Shown one piece after another: positions 1 to 8,993 of a DNA stretch of 64,000 nt. Position 1 is the stretch's first letter; every line of letters starts with the position of its first letter. The translations under genes were made by a program, and so were the position numbers. The DNA comes from Rhodobacter sp. (GTDB lineage Bacteria > Pseudomonadota > Alphaproteobacteria > Rhodobacterales > Rhodobacteraceae): assembly GCA_020250175.1 (NCBI GenBank), contig JADCEN010000051.1, forward strand, positions 1-64,000. The letters run 5' to 3'. Below the pieces are notes generated by a model, which was given only the letters and a program-made list of their open reading frames with translations, ran no database searches and was not told the origin of the DNA.

Positions 1-1003
1 CAGGGGCGGCCCGGGGGCCTTCCGCGGCGACCCAGGCCGTGGCCTGCGCGTCAAGCTCGGCCACAGGGCTGCCGGTCATCCGTGCCACCCAGTCAAGCGA
101 GGCGGTCGCACTCATCACCACGCCCATGGACAGAAAGACCTGCGGGACAACATGGGCAGAGGTCAGGATTGCCCGCCGGGGGCCGGGATGAAAGGCAGCA
201 TCCACCGTGCAGGCCACGCCCGAGGTTCCAATGGTCAGGACCGTATCCCCCGGTCGCGTGGCCCCCGCGCCAAGGGTGGACCCCATGTTGTCACCGGCCC
301 CGGCTGCAACCGATACCGGCCCGGCCATGCCCCAGCGCGCCAGAAGATCGGGGCGCAGCCGGCCGGCCTCGGCCCAGCTTTCCACAACCGGGGGAAGATG
401 GCGGGGGTCCCATCCGGCGGCCGCGCAAAGCTGCGGGTCCCATTGCCCGCTGGCCACATCCAGAAGCTGGGTGCCGCCCGCATCCGACGGTTCCGTTGCG
501 ACTTCCCCGGTCAGGGCCAGGCGCACATAATCCTTGGTCAGCAGCAGCATCTGTGCCCGGTCCATCAGCGCAGGCTCGTGCCTGCGCAGCCAGATAAGCT
601 TGGGCGCAGTGATGCCGGGGTCCGGCGTGCCGTTGGTGCGCAGGCCAATGTCGGGAACGGCGGCCAGCAGTTCGGCGCATTCCGCAAGGGCGCGCTGGTC
701 GTTCCACAGGATTGCAGGCCGCAACGGGCGCAGATCCGCGTCCAGGATCAGCGCGGCCAGCATCTGCCCCGACAGGCCAATGCCACAGACGGCGGCCATT
801 TCTGCGGGCGCTTCGGCGGCCAGCCGATCAAGGCAGGCAAGAACGCAGGCAACCCAGAGGTCCGCGTCTTGTTCGCTGTAACCAAGGCTTGGGCGGCTGA
901 CCGCAACCGGTTCATTGGCCACGGCTATGACGCGGGACAAATCCTCGATCAGCACCGCCTTGATGCCCGAGGTTCCAAGATCAATTCCGATATGCATCGC
1001 CAT
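1..1003 (-). CDS. xylB: Xylulokinase-like FGGY carbohydrate kinase (3' end beyond window)
   Basis: This FGGY-family sugar kinase most likely phosphorylates a ketose or polyol-derived sugar such as xylulose with ATP in the cytoplasm. About 334 N-terminal residues are visible of a family length near 480-500. The first strand carries the nucleotide-binding loop GIDLGTSGIKAVLI, followed by GLSGQM near residue 80, WNDQRA and, further on, GAGDNMGSTLGAG and IGTSGV, which match xylulokinases. The ATG at 1003 shares one base with the stop codon of the SorC regulator (TGATG), so the two are translationally coupled; a second in-frame ATG lies at 997. It is the last visible gene of the leftward transporter operon. 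Substrate specificity is inferred only. Confidence 0.85.
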   Translation of the reverse strand, partial: MAMHIGIDLGTSGIKAVLIEDLSRVIAVANEPVAVSRPSLGYSEQDADLWVACVLACLDRLAAEAPAEMAAVCGIGLSGQMLAALILDADLRPLRPAILWNDQRALAECAELLAAVPDIGLRTNGTPDPGITAPKLIWLRRHEPALMDRAQMLLLTKDYVRLALTGEVATEPSDAGGTQLLDVASGQWDPQLCAAAGWDPRHLPPVVESWAEAGRLRPDLLARWGMAGPVSVAAGAGDNMGSTLGAGATRPGDTVLTIGTSGVACTVDAAFHPGPRRAILTSAHVVPQVFLSMGVVMSATASLDWVARMTGSPVAELDAQATAWVAAEGPRAAP

Positions 1004-1971
1004 CAGCCGCGTTCCAGCAGGGCGCGCGCGGTCATCTCGTCTGTCACCAGCGTATTGACCACTCTGCGCTTCAGGATGGCCCGGACTATTGCGACTTTCC
1101 TTGGTCCGCCTGCTGCAAGGATGACATTCGGAATGGCGGTCAGGTCATCCAGTCCGATCCCGATGACCCGCTCGTTGATCGGGTGATCGATCGGGCGGCC
1201 TTCGGCATCGACCACCACGCCAAGCACATCGCCGACAGCGCCAAGTGCCAGCAGGTCCTGCATGGTCACATCGCCCGGCAGGCCATCGCGCATCAGAAGC
1301 GACGCCTTTGAGATGTCGCCCGCCGCCATGGCCATCGCATCAACCCCGCGCAGTTTTTCCAGCACTTCGCCAAAGACATCCAGTTGCATGATCGTGTCGC
1401 GGCTTTCGCGGCTGCCCGCGTAGAGCGGTGCGGTAAAGTAGCTGTGCTGCGCGCCGAACAGGTCTGCCAGCCGCATGGTGATCTCGAACGAATTCAGGTC
1501 GGACCCCCGGGTCAGCCCGCCCATGACCGAAATGACTTCCAGGTCGGGGCGTTCTGTCGGGGCGACAAAGCGCGTCGCGATGTTCAGGGTCCCGCCCCAC
1601 GACATGCCGAACAGGCGGACTGCGGGCTGCGCCAGAACTTCGGACAGCAGATTGCCCAGGGCGGCACCGACAATCATCTGCACATCGCGGCTGTCCATGG
1701 GCGCGGGCGCGACATAGGCCTGCCGCAGGCAGAACCGCGCCCGCAGTGCGGCTTCAAGTTCGGCACAGGCCGCAAAAGCGGTGTTGAAGGTGATCCGCAC
1801 CAGACCGCGCGCGCGCGCCTCGGACAGGGCCTTGTTGACGCGCAGCCGTGTGACACCCAGCTTGTCGGCCACTTTTTCCTGGGTCAGCCCTTCGACATGG
1901 TAGGACCAGGCGACCTGCGCCAACAACCGCTCTTCGGTGTCGATCTGGGGAAGTTTCGGTGCGCGTGCCAT
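1003..1971 (-). CDS. SorC/DeoR-type sugar-binding transcriptional regulator
   Basis: This is a 322-residue DNA-binding regulator that probably senses a phosphorylated sugar and controls the surrounding transport genes. A helix-turn-helix lies at about residues 28-52 (LTQEKVADKLGVTRLRVNKA), and the rest matches the SorC sugar-binding domain, with blocks such as FGMSWGGTLN and VISVMGGLTRGS. In this family the effector-binding domain resembles a sugar-phosphate isomerase fold. It lies 6 bp downstream of a permease gene and overlaps the kinase gene by one base, so it is probably made from the same operon and autoregulated. Its likely target is the divergent promoter region at 5121-5268. Confidence 0.88.
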   Translation of the reverse strand: MARAPKLPQIDTEERLLAQVAWSYHVEGLTQEKVADKLGVTRLRVNKALSEARARGLVRITFNTAFAACAELEAALRARFCLRQAYVAPAPMDSRDVQMIVGAALGNLLSEVLAQPAVRLFGMSWGGTLNIATRFVAPTERPDLEVISVMGGLTRGSDLNSFEITMRLADLFGAQHSYFTAPLYAGSRESRDTIMQLDVFGEVLEKLRGVDAMAMAAGDISKASLLMRDGLPGDVTMQDLLALGAVGDVLGVVVDAEGRPIDHPINERVIGIGLDDLTAIPNVILAAGGPRKVAIVRAILKRRVVNTLVTDEMTARALLERG

Positions 1972-1977
1972 ACCAGA

Positions 1978-2805
1978 CTATTTCACGGCCCCCATCGTCA
2001 GACCGCGGACAAGGTGCCTGGAGGCAAGCAGCGCAAAGATCAGGACGGGAACAACGATCAGCGTCGAGGTTGCCATGATCTTGCCGTAAGGCACATCATA
2101 GCCTTCCATAAAGGTCACGGCCATCGCCGGGGCGGTCTTGGCCGCTTTCGGGGCAAGAATGTAGGCGAAGAGAAGTTCGTTCCATGAAAAGATGAAGGAC
2201 AGGATCGAACTGACGGCAACCCCCGGCATGGCCAGCGGCAGGCAGATCGACCGGAAGATGCGCCATTGGCTGGCACCCTCCAGCAAGGCGGCCTCGTCCA
2301 GCTCGTGCGGGATCGACCGGAACTGATCGGTGCAGATCCAGATCACGATGGGCAGCGTGAAGGTCAGATACATCAGAATCAGCGCAAGATGCGTGTCGCG
2401 CAGGCCAAGTTCGCGGCTGATCAGAAACACCGGGAAGGCCAGAACCACGGGGCTGACAAAGCGGTTGGTGATGAACCAGAACCACAGGTCGGTCTTGCCG
2501 CGAAATTCGAACCGGGCCAGGGCATAGGCCGCAGGTGTGCCAAGGCCCACGGCCAGGGCGGTTGTGCAGACGGCCACGATGACCGAATTGATCAGCGCAG
2601 GGCCGACCTTGTCGACAAACAGCACCTCTCGGTAATTCGCAAGCGTCGGCGTGAACCACCAGACCGGCGGGGATTCCAGTGCCACGACCTGGGTCTTCAG
2701 GCTGGTCGTGACCATCCAGTAAAAGGGAAAGACGCAGAACAGGCCGATCAGAAGCAGAAGAAAAGCTTCGCCCCACAGGCTGCGGCGTTGGATCGGGGCG
2801 GCCAT
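1978..2805 (-). CDS. Carbohydrate ABC transporter permease, MalG type
   Basis: This is one of two inner-membrane permeases of a sugar or polyol importer, 275 residues with about six membrane segments. The start at 2805 lies one base after the stop of the partner permease. The first membrane segment follows at once (FLLLLIGLFCVFPFYWMV). The cytoplasmic EAA loop that contacts the ATPase is visible as DEAALLEGASQW and continues into LPLAMPG. A longer upstream reading is possible but would overlap the partner by over 100 bp. The substrate cannot be read from the permease; the linked kinase and dehydrogenases point to a polyol or pentose-like compound. Confidence 0.9.
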   Translation of the reverse strand: MAAPIQRRSLWGEAFLLLLIGLFCVFPFYWMVTTSLKTQVVALESPPVWWFTPTLANYREVLFVDKVGPALINSVIVAVCTTALAVGLGTPAAYALARFEFRGKTDLWFWFITNRFVSPVVLAFPVFLISRELGLRDTHLALILMYLTFTLPIVIWICTDQFRSIPHELDEAALLEGASQWRIFRSICLPLAMPGVAVSSILSFIFSWNELLFAYILAPKAAKTAPAMAVTFMEGYDVPYGKIMATSTLIVVPVLIFALLASRHLVRGLTMGAVK

Positions 2806-2806
2806 G

Positions 2807-3685
2807 TCAGCGAACCTCGCGGTAGAAAAGGCGGATGTAGAGGCGCGCCAGAATGATGGTGATGGCCAGCATGATGATGGATTGCGCTGCGGCCATGCCG
2901 ATGTCGAACTGGCGGTTTCCGACACGCTCGATCAGCACCGCGATAAACTCGGTGGCCGAACCGGGCCCCCCGCGCGTCATGGTGAAAGGCATGTCGAACA
3001 GCTTCAGCGTATCAGCTGTCCGCAGGATCAGGACGGCCACAAGACTGGGGATCAGGAACGGCAGCTGCACATGGCGCAGGACCGTCCAGTTGGACCTTGT
3101 CTCAAGCTTCGCGGCCTCTTCAATCTCTGGCGGGACGGTGGACAGACCGGCCAGCAGCACCAGCGCGACGAAGGGTGTCCATTGCCAGATGTCCCAAAGG
3201 ACCACGGCAATGAATGCATTTGTCGGGTCTCCGATAAAATTGATCGCGTCAATGCCGACCCAACCCAGCATCTGATTGATGACGCCATATTTCTGGTTCA
3301 GCATGACCTGCGCCAGAAGTCCGACAACCGCATAGGTTGTTGCCATTGGCAGCACCAGCGACAGCCGCGTCAGGGTCTTGCCGAAGGAAAGGCCGGGGCG
3401 GTGCAGAACCAGCGCGATCACCAGACCCAGCGCGATCTGGACTGGCACGGCAATGGCAAACAGCAGCGCCGTGCGGCCCATCGCCTGCCAGAAGACCGGA
3501 TCGGTCAGGACGGCCCCGTAGTTGTCAAGGCCGACAAAGCGCTGCTGCGCGATCTTGGTCAGGTTGAAATAGTGCAGGCTTTTCCAGACCGCATAAAGCA
3601 GGGGCACAATGCCGACGATGGCCAAAGCGGCCACGGCGGGGCCAAGGAAGGCGGCGATTGTGCGCCTGGGCACGCGGAACGACAT
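2807..3685 (-). CDS. Carbohydrate ABC transporter permease, MalF type
   Basis: This is the second permease of the importer, 292 residues. It begins with a short basic segment and a membrane helix (TIAAFLGPAVAALAIVGIV) and carries the EAA loop around EEAAKLETRSNW before LPFLIPSL. The usual glycine of the EAA loop is not obvious here. It follows the binding-protein gene after a 94-base gap that holds a strong stem-loop, and is followed after one base by its partner permease. Together with the periplasmic protein and the divergently encoded ATPase it forms a complete CUT1-type importer. Confidence 0.9.
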   Translation of the reverse strand: MSFRVPRRTIAAFLGPAVAALAIVGIVPLLYAVWKSLHYFNLTKIAQQRFVGLDNYGAVLTDPVFWQAMGRTALLFAIAVPVQIALGLVIALVLHRPGLSFGKTLTRLSLVLPMATTYAVVGLLAQVMLNQKYGVINQMLGWVGIDAINFIGDPTNAFIAVVLWDIWQWTPFVALVLLAGLSTVPPEIEEAAKLETRSNWTVLRHVQLPFLIPSLVAVLILRTADTLKLFDMPFTMTRGGPGSATEFIAVLIERVGNRQFDIGMAAAQSIIMLAITIILARLYIRLFYREVR

Positions 3686-3713
3686 CGAAACCCCGATTCA
3701 GTCTTGGGTAAGA

Positions 3714-3746
3714 TCAGGCCCCCGCCACGGGTGACGGGGGCCCTGA
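3714..3746 (-). promoter_or_regulatory. Intercistronic stem-loop after the binding-protein gene
   Basis: The arms at 3714-3724 and 3735-3746 can pair over 11 base pairs with one bulged base, mostly G-C. There is no T-run after it, so partial termination or 3'-end stabilisation that raises binding-protein mRNA over permease mRNA is more likely than full termination. A similar hairpin sits at the same place in the second sugar transporter of this window (24656-24689). Confidence 0.55.
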
Positions 3747-3779
3747 CATGCCATGCGGCATATCTTCCGGAAGCCGTGT

Positions 3780-5120
3780 TTACTGTGCCAGCGGCTTCTT
3801 GCCGTCGTAATAGCCGGCTTCGGCCAGAACGGCCTCCATCTTTTCGCCGATCATCTTGGAACCTTCCTCGATGCTGACCTCACCCAGCATGATCTTGGTG
3901 CCCCATTCCTGCACGATCTCGGTGATCGCCGGCCATTCGGCGAACCGCGGACGGAACTCCGGCACGCCTTCCTGCCAGCTTTCCACCAGCGCCGGGATGT
4001 ACTTGTAGGTTGCGGCCAGCGCCGGGTCGGCATAGGCCGATTGCCGTGCCGGAACGCCGCCCATCTCCAGATACTGGCCCGCCTTGGCCTTTGACGTCAC
4101 CCACTGGATAAAGAGCCAGGCCGCCGCTTTCTCGGCGTCGTCCGCCTGGTTTGCCACCGCCAGCGAGAAGCCGCCAAGCGCGGGCTTGCGCCCTGCCGGT
4201 CCGGTGGGTTCCGGCGCGATTTCAACGCAGTCCGCGACTTTCGACGTCTCGGGGCTGACCACGGTCGAGTAGAAGGCCGACCATTCGGTGATCATTGCCA
4301 CATCGCCCTGGGCGAAGGCGTTCACGGTTTCGGCATGGTCATAGGCGACGATGCCTTCGGGCATGAACTTCATCAGGTCCTGACGGAACTGAAGCCCCGC
4401 CTGGGATTCCGGCGAGTTCAAGTTCGACTTGAACTCGGCGTCCAGGAAGCTGCCGCCGAAGGGCCAGAGGAACCGCGCAAAGCTGTCGGCTGACTGGGTC
4501 TCGTTGCGCTTGGACTGCAAGGCATAGGCGAACTTGCCGTCCTTGGTCAGGGCGGGGCCGTAGACATCCATCACCTCTTGCCAGGTTGCCGGCGGCTTGT
4601 CGAAACCGGCCTCTTCCAGCAGGCACTTGTTGTAGAACAGAAGGCCCGAGTAGTTGTCGAAGGGCAGGCCATAGTTGACACCGTTCCACGATCCGAAAGC
4701 GTCCAGCACCAGCGGGAAGAAATCGGCCATGTCAAGCTCGGGGTCGGCCAGGGCGGGGTCGTTGATGAATGTTTCGGATGGCACGATCCAGCCGTTTTCG
4801 GCAAAGTTGCCCATCCACACCAGGTCGATCAGCGCGATATCCAGGTCGCCTCCGGCCACGAAATCGCGCACCTGTTCGCCCAGCGCGTTTTCGTAAGGTA
4901 CGGTGGTGTAGTTGACCTTGATCCCGGTCGCCGCCTCGAATTCCGGCAGCATCTTGATGGCGGCGTTGTAGCCCGGACGGTCCAGGAACAGCACTTCCAG
5001 TTCGGTTCCGGCATAGGGCTTGGCGGCTTCTTCCAGCGTCCAGGCCTGTGCCGCCCCGGCGAGCCCTGCCATGGCAGAGGCGGTCAGCGCAATGGCGCTG
5101 ACATGCGACTTGAGCTTCAT
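3780..5120 (-). CDS. Extracellular sugar-binding protein of ABC transporter (family 1)
   Basis: This periplasmic solute-binding protein of 446 residues delivers the substrate to the two permeases encoded downstream. The N-terminus is a Sec signal peptide (basic start, hydrophobic [19 protein letters not shown]) with probable cleavage after AQA near residue 26. The start at 5120 is chosen because GGGAGGAAAG lies just upstream; an earlier in-frame ATG at 5159 would add 13 residues with no ribosome site. Size and the pattern around [17 protein letters not shown] are typical of extracellular family 1 sugar-binding proteins. It is the first gene of the leftward operon, opposite the ATPase gene. 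Confidence 0.9.
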   Translation of the reverse strand: MKLKSHVSAIALTASAMAGLAGAAQAWTLEEAAKPYAGTELEVLFLDRPGYNAAIKMLPEFEAATGIKVNYTTVPYENALGEQVRDFVAGGDLDIALIDLVWMGNFAENGWIVPSETFINDPALADPELDMADFFPLVLDAFGSWNGVNYGLPFDNYSGLLFYNKCLLEEAGFDKPPATWQEVMDVYGPALTKDGKFAYALQSKRNETQSADSFARFLWPFGGSFLDAEFKSNLNSPESQAGLQFRQDLMKFMPEGIVAYDHAETVNAFAQGDVAMITEWSAFYSTVVSPETSKVADCVEIAPEPTGPAGRKPALGGFSLAVANQADDAEKAAAWLFIQWVTSKAKAGQYLEMGGVPARQSAYADPALAATYKYIPALVESWQEGVPEFRPRFAEWPAITEIVQEWGTKIMLGEVSIEEGSKMIGEKMEAVLAEAGYYDGKKPLAQ

Positions 5121-5268
5121 TTCTTTCCTCCCTTTGAGATCAGCGTTGCGAGTTGACAACTATTTGTAACGCTGTGCATAGAAATGTATAAAGACCGGAT
5201 TGAGTCAACCACAAAGTTCGAAGCTGTCGCGACCCGAGCGAAGGCACGACGCAACTGAGAGGGTCACC
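5121..5268. promoter_or_regulatory. Divergent promoter region with candidate SorC operators
   Basis: This A+T-richer spacer separates the two sugar operons. Rightward, TTGACA at 5153-5158 is followed 18 bases later by CATAGA as a weak -10. Leftward, TTGACT (reverse of 5203-5208) faces a TATACA-like stretch at poor spacing. The block GTTGACAAC at 5152-5160 is a palindrome, and GTCAAC at 5204-5209 is an inverted copy of its first half about 50 bases away. These are candidate sites for the SorC regulator encoded at 1003-1971. The promoter assignments are by eye. Confidence 0.4.
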
Positions 5269-6330
5269 ATGGCCGAGGTCAGGCTGACAGGCGTGAACAA
5301 GTTTTACGGGGCGGCGCAAGCGCTGCATTCCGTGTCGCTGACCATTGCCGACGGGGAATTTGCCGTATTTGTCGGGCCGTCAGGCTGCGGCAAGTCCACG
5401 CTTTTGCGGTCCATCGCGGGGCTGGAGGATATCTCGCAAGGGTCGATCCACATCGGCGACCGGGACGTGACACGCGCGGCCCCGTCAGAGCGGGACGTGG
5501 CCATGGTGTTCCAGTCCTATGCGCTGTATCCGCACATGACGGTGCGCCAGAACATGGATTTCGGGATGAAGGTCAACAGCTTTCCCGAAGCTGACCGCAA
5601 GCGCCGCATTGCCGAGGCGGCCCGCATCCTGCAGCTGGAACCCTACCTTGACCGCAAGCCTGCGCATCTGTCAGGCGGGCAGCGCCAGCGCGTGGCGATC
5701 GGGCGGGCCATCGTGAAAGAGCCGAAGGTGTTTCTTTTTGACGAGCCGCTGTCGAACCTTGACGCCAAGCTGCGCGTGCAGATGCGGGTGGAACTTGAGG
5801 CGCTGCACCGGGATCTGAAGGCGACGATGGTCTATGTCACGCATGATCAGGTCGAGGCGATGACCATGGCCGACAAGATTGTCGTGCTGAACGAAGGCCG
5901 GATCGAACAGGCGGGCGCGCCGATGGAGCTGTACAACCGCCCGGCGACCCAGTTTGTGGCCGGGTTCATCGGGGCCCCGGCGATGAACTTTCTGACGGTG
6001 TGGATGCAGGCGGGGCAGGCCCTGGTCGAAGGTGTTTCCCTGGGGGCGGCACCGGAAGGAACGGTGACGCTGGGTATCCGGCCAGAGCATCTGGTCCTGC
6101 GTCCCGCAGGAACAGGGCAGCTTCAGGCAAGGGTATCCATCTGCGAAACCCTGGGGGGGGACGCTTATCTTTATGTGCGCCTGCAGGACGGGCAGACCTT
6201 GGTGGTGCGGACCGAAGGCAATACCGCGCTGGACCACGGAGCGACTGTAGGGTTGGACTTTCCGGTTGCCCGTCAGCACCACTTTGCGCCAAACGGGCGG
6301 ACCCTGGCCTCGGGGGGTGTCGCGGCATGA
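5269..6330 (+). CDS. ABC transporter ATP-binding protein, UgpC/MalK family
   Basis: This 353-residue cytoplasmic ATPase powers the divergently encoded sugar importer. All nucleotide-binding elements are present: Walker A GPSGCGKSTLL, Q-loop VFQSYALYPHMTV, signature LSGGQRQRVAIGRA, Walker B VFLFDEPLSNLDAKLR and switch histidine YVTHDQVEAM. A TOBE-type C-terminal domain follows from about residue 235, as in MalK and UgpC. The start MAEVRLTGVNK at 5269 fits the family; upstream in-frame codons to 5200 are unlikely. Its stop overlaps the next gene by ATGA, tying ATPase and enzyme production together. Confidence 0.93.
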   Translation: MAEVRLTGVNKFYGAAQALHSVSLTIADGEFAVFVGPSGCGKSTLLRSIAGLEDISQGSIHIGDRDVTRAAPSERDVAMVFQSYALYPHMTVRQNMDFGMKVNSFPEADRKRRIAEAARILQLEPYLDRKPAHLSGGQRQRVAIGRAIVKEPKVFLFDEPLSNLDAKLRVQMRVELEALHRDLKATMVYVTHDQVEAMTMADKIVVLNEGRIEQAGAPMELYNRPATQFVAGFIGAPAMNFLTVWMQAGQALVEGVSLGAAPEGTVTLGIRPEHLVLRPAGTGQLQARVSICETLGGDAYLYVRLQDGQTLVVRTEGNTALDHGATVGLDFPVARQHHFAPNGRTLASGGVAA

Positions 6331-7664
6331 CCCGCGAAGACGTGCTTGGGCGGGCCGTGGCCCGTTCGGCCAATGTGGCCGAAGTGCGCATCGGGCGCGG
6401 TGCCCTGGCCGAAACCGCAGCCGTTTACAGCCGGCATTTCACCGGTCCGGCCGTTCTTTTGGCGGACGATCGTGGCTGGGCCGCCGCAGGCCCGCAGGCA
6501 GAGGCCGCGCTGACCGGTGACGGCATCGCGTCGCGCCGTCATGTCATTGCGGCCCGGCCGAGGCCAAAGCCGACGGTCGATCTTGCCGACAGCCTGCGCG
6601 CTGTCCTGCAACCGGGTGAAACGCCGGTCAGCATCGGTTCAGGGGTGATGAATGACGTGGTCAAGCACGCCGCCTTTACCCTTGGCATCCCCTATATGTG
6701 CATCGCAACAGCCGCCAGCATGGACGGTTACACCTCGGCCGGGGCGCCCCTGTCAGACAAGGGATTCAAGAAGACCATCCCCTGCCGCCCCGCCAGGGTC
6801 CTGCTGGCCGATCTGGATGTGATCGCCGCCGCGCCGCCCGAGATGACGGGGTGGGGCTATGGCGATCTGGCCGGGAAGGTGCCTGCGGGCGGCGACTGGA
6901 TGATAGCCGATGCGCTTGGGATCGAGGCCATTGATGATGTGGCCTGGCCGATGGTGCAAGACGGGCTGGCGGGGTGGCTGTCGCAGCCCGACCTGATCGC
7001 GGCGGGGGATCGCAACGCCATTGAAGGTCTGTTCCTTGGCCTGACGCTGGTCGGCCTTGCGATGGAGGCCCATGGCTCGTCCCGGCCCGCGTCGGGTGCC
7101 GATCACCAGATTGCGCATCTGTGGGAAATGGATGATCTGCACCACAACCGGGAACGGGTCAGCCACGGTGCCTGCGTGGCCGTCGGCACGGTGGCCACAC
7201 TGCGGATGTATGACTGGCTGCTGTCCCTTGACCGTCTTGCCATCGATCCCGCGCGCGCGGCGGGCGTGACACTGGCCGCGAAAGAAGACGAGATACGGCG
7301 GCTGTTCGGGCCCGGAGAGATTGCAGACCGCGCCATTGCCGAGACCCGGCTCAAGCATGTCGAGGGGGCGGCGATGGCGGCACGCCTGACCCGATTGCAC
7401 GAGGTCTGGCCCGCGCTTTCGGCCCGCCTGCGGGACCGGCTTTGGACTGCCGACAGGATGGCCGCCCATCTGGACCGCGCCGGTGCGCCATCATCAGGTG
7501 CCGGGATCGGCGTGGACGGGGGCTATCTGTACCAGTCGATCCTGAAGGCCCGCTTCCTGCGCAGCCGTTACACGGTGCTGGACCTGCTGGACGAATGCGG
7601 CTTGTTGCACCAGGCCGCCCTGGCGGCATCCGGACCGGCAGCCATACGGCGGGTGGGAACATGA
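6327..7664 (+). CDS. sn-Glycerol-1-phosphate dehydrogenase-like protein (AraM/EgsA family)
   Basis: This 445-residue iron/zinc alcohol dehydrogenase-superfamily protein resembles AraM/EgsA, which interconverts dihydroxyacetone phosphate and sn-glycerol-1-phosphate. The NAD-binding block appears as GSGVMNDVVKHAA, followed by MDGYTSAGAPL and a histidine-rich metal region with GADHQIAHLWE and SHGACVAVGT. It is longer than the roughly 390-residue Bacillus enzyme. It begins inside the stop of the ATPase gene (ATGA) and ends inside the start of the SIS gene, so all are one operon. In this setting it more likely oxidises or reduces a sugar- or polyol-phosphate during catabolism than makes archaeal-type lipid precursors; that is inference. 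Confidence 0.75.
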   Translation: MTREDVLGRAVARSANVAEVRIGRGALAETAAVYSRHFTGPAVLLADDRGWAAAGPQAEAALTGDGIASRRHVIAARPRPKPTVDLADSLRAVLQPGETPVSIGSGVMNDVVKHAAFTLGIPYMCIATAASMDGYTSAGAPLSDKGFKKTIPCRPARVLLADLDVIAAAPPEMTGWGYGDLAGKVPAGGDWMIADALGIEAIDDVAWPMVQDGLAGWLSQPDLIAAGDRNAIEGLFLGLTLVGLAMEAHGSSRPASGADHQIAHLWEMDDLHHNRERVSHGACVAVGTVATLRMYDWLLSLDRLAIDPARAAGVTLAAKEDEIRRLFGPGEIADRAIAETRLKHVEGAAMAARLTRLHEVWPALSARLRDRLWTADRMAAHLDRAGAPSSGAGIGVDGGYLYQSILKARFLRSRYTVLDLLDECGLLHQAALAASGPAAIRRVGT

Positions 7665-8221
7665 CATTTGCCGATCAGGCCGCCCGTGCGGCTGACGAAA
7701 TCCGCGCCGCCGTGGCTGCGATGGACCCGGCGATGATGCAGGCGCTGGTTGCGGAACTGGCACGCGCCGCCCGTATCGTCTGCTACGGTGTCGGGCGCGA
7801 AGGCCTGATGATGCGGGCGCTGGCGATGCGGCTTTACCATATGGGGCTGGATGCGCATGTGGTGGGCGACATGTCCTGCCCGCCGGTCGGGACCGGCGAC
7901 CTGCTGCTGGTCAGTGCAGGTCCCGGCAGTTTTTCCACCGTCAACGGATTGATCGGCGTGGCGCGTGCGGCAGGTGCCCGCGTCGCCTGCGTCACCGCCC
8001 AGCCCGGCGGCGTGGCACCACAGTCCGCCGACCTTGTCCTGCACATTCCGGCCCAGACCATGGCAAGCGATCAGGGCATGGCGGCCACATCTGTCCTGCC
8101 GATGGGGTCGCTGTTTGAGGGTGCGCAGTATCTGGCCTTCGAACTTCTGATCCTGGCGCTGCGCGATCATCTTGGCGTGCCGCCAGATGCCATGCGGGCG
8201 CGTCACACCAATCTGGAATAG
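7661..8221 (+). CDS. SIS-domain sugar isomerase-like protein (6-phospho-3-hexuloisomerase type)
   Basis: This 186-residue single-domain SIS protein probably binds or isomerises a phosphosugar. The pattern IVCYGVGREGLMMRALAMRL followed by MGLDAHVVGD and GDLLLVSAGPGS resembles 6-phospho-3-hexuloisomerases, with the usual SGSGET loop replaced by SAGPGSFST. The size fits that family (about 180-190 residues). It starts by ATGA overlap with the dehydrogenase gene and is followed after 4 bases by the SDR gene. No hexulose-phosphate synthase is seen nearby, so the ribulose monophosphate pathway is not implied. Confidence 0.75.
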   Translation: MTFADQAARAADEIRAAVAAMDPAMMQALVAELARAARIVCYGVGREGLMMRALAMRLYHMGLDAHVVGDMSCPPVGTGDLLLVSAGPGSFSTVNGLIGVARAAGARVACVTAQPGGVAPQSADLVLHIPAQTMASDQGMAATSVLPMGSLFEGAQYLAFELLILALRDHLGVPPDAMRARHTNLE

Positions 8222-8225
8222 GCCC

Positions 8226-8993
8226 ATGTCCTGGCAAGATCGCTTTTCACTCAGGGGCCGCAAGGCGCTTGTCACCGGGGCCTCGAAAGGCATCGGGGCC
8301 GAAATCTGCGCGGTCTTTGCCGATGCCGGGGCGGATATCGTGGCCTTGGGGCGCGATCCGGCAGACCTTGCCGCCACGGCACAGGCGGTGCGCGCCCATG
8401 GCCGCCGCTGCCTGACCCTGACGGCCGAAATGGCAAGCCCGACCGAACCTGTTTCCGCCTGTGAACAGGCCCTGACGGACTGGGGCACGATCGACATCCT
8501 GGTGAACGCGGCCGGAATAGCCAATGTGGCACCCGCGGTCGATTTCCTGACCGAAGACTGGGACCGGATGATGGCCGTGAACCTGCGGGCCCCGTTTCTG
8601 ACGGCCCGCACCCTGGCACCCGCCATGATTGCCCAGCGATGGGGCAAGATCATCAACATCAGCAGCCAGACCGGCGTGATTGCGCTGGATGAGCACGCGG
8701 CCTATGCCGCCTCGAAAGGCGGGCTGAACGCGCTGACCAAATCGCTTTGCGCCGAATGGGCGCGGCACAATGTACAGGTGAATGCGATCTGCCCGACCGT
8801 GGTCATGACGCCGATGGGCAAGGCGGTGTGGGGCAAGCCCGAAAAGGGCGACCCTTTTCGCAACGCCACCCCTGCCCGCCGCTTTGCCGAACCTGTCGAG
8901 GTGGCTGATGCCGCGCTTTACCTGGCCTCTGATGCCTCGGCCATGGTGAACGGTGCGCTTTTGATGGTCGAAGGCGGCTTCACAAGTGTCTGA
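8226..8993 (+). CDS. Short-chain dehydrogenase/reductase
   Basis: This 255-residue NAD(P)-dependent SDR probably oxidises a polyol or reduces a keto-sugar in the cytoplasm. The Rossmann motif TGASKGIGAEI lies near residue 15, the catalytic serine in NISSQTG near 143 and the YAASK Tyr-Lys pair near 158. The C-terminal block YLASDASAMVNG and VEGGF are typical of the classical SDRs used for sugar alcohols. The start at 8226 is four bases after the SIS stop. Its end overlaps the HAD gene start by 8 bases, supporting one rightward operon. Substrate unknown. Confidence 0.88.
   Translation: MSWQDRFSLRGRKALVTGASKGIGAEICAVFADAGADIVALGRDPADLAATAQAVRAHGRRCLTLTAEMASPTEPVSACEQALTDWGTIDILVNAAGIANVAPAVDFLTEDWDRMMAVNLRAPFLTARTLAPAMIAQRWGKIINISSQTGVIALDEHAAYAASKGGLNALTKSLCAEWARHNVQVNAICPTVVMTPMGKAVWGKPEKGDPFRNATPARRFAEPVEVADAALYLASDASAMVNGALLMVEGGFTSV

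Noticed and set aside
7661-8221. Ribulose monophosphate pathway suggested by the hexuloisomerase-like SIS protein
   Set aside because: No hexulose-6-phosphate synthase accompanies it and the usual SGSGET loop is altered; a different phosphosugar substrate is more likely.
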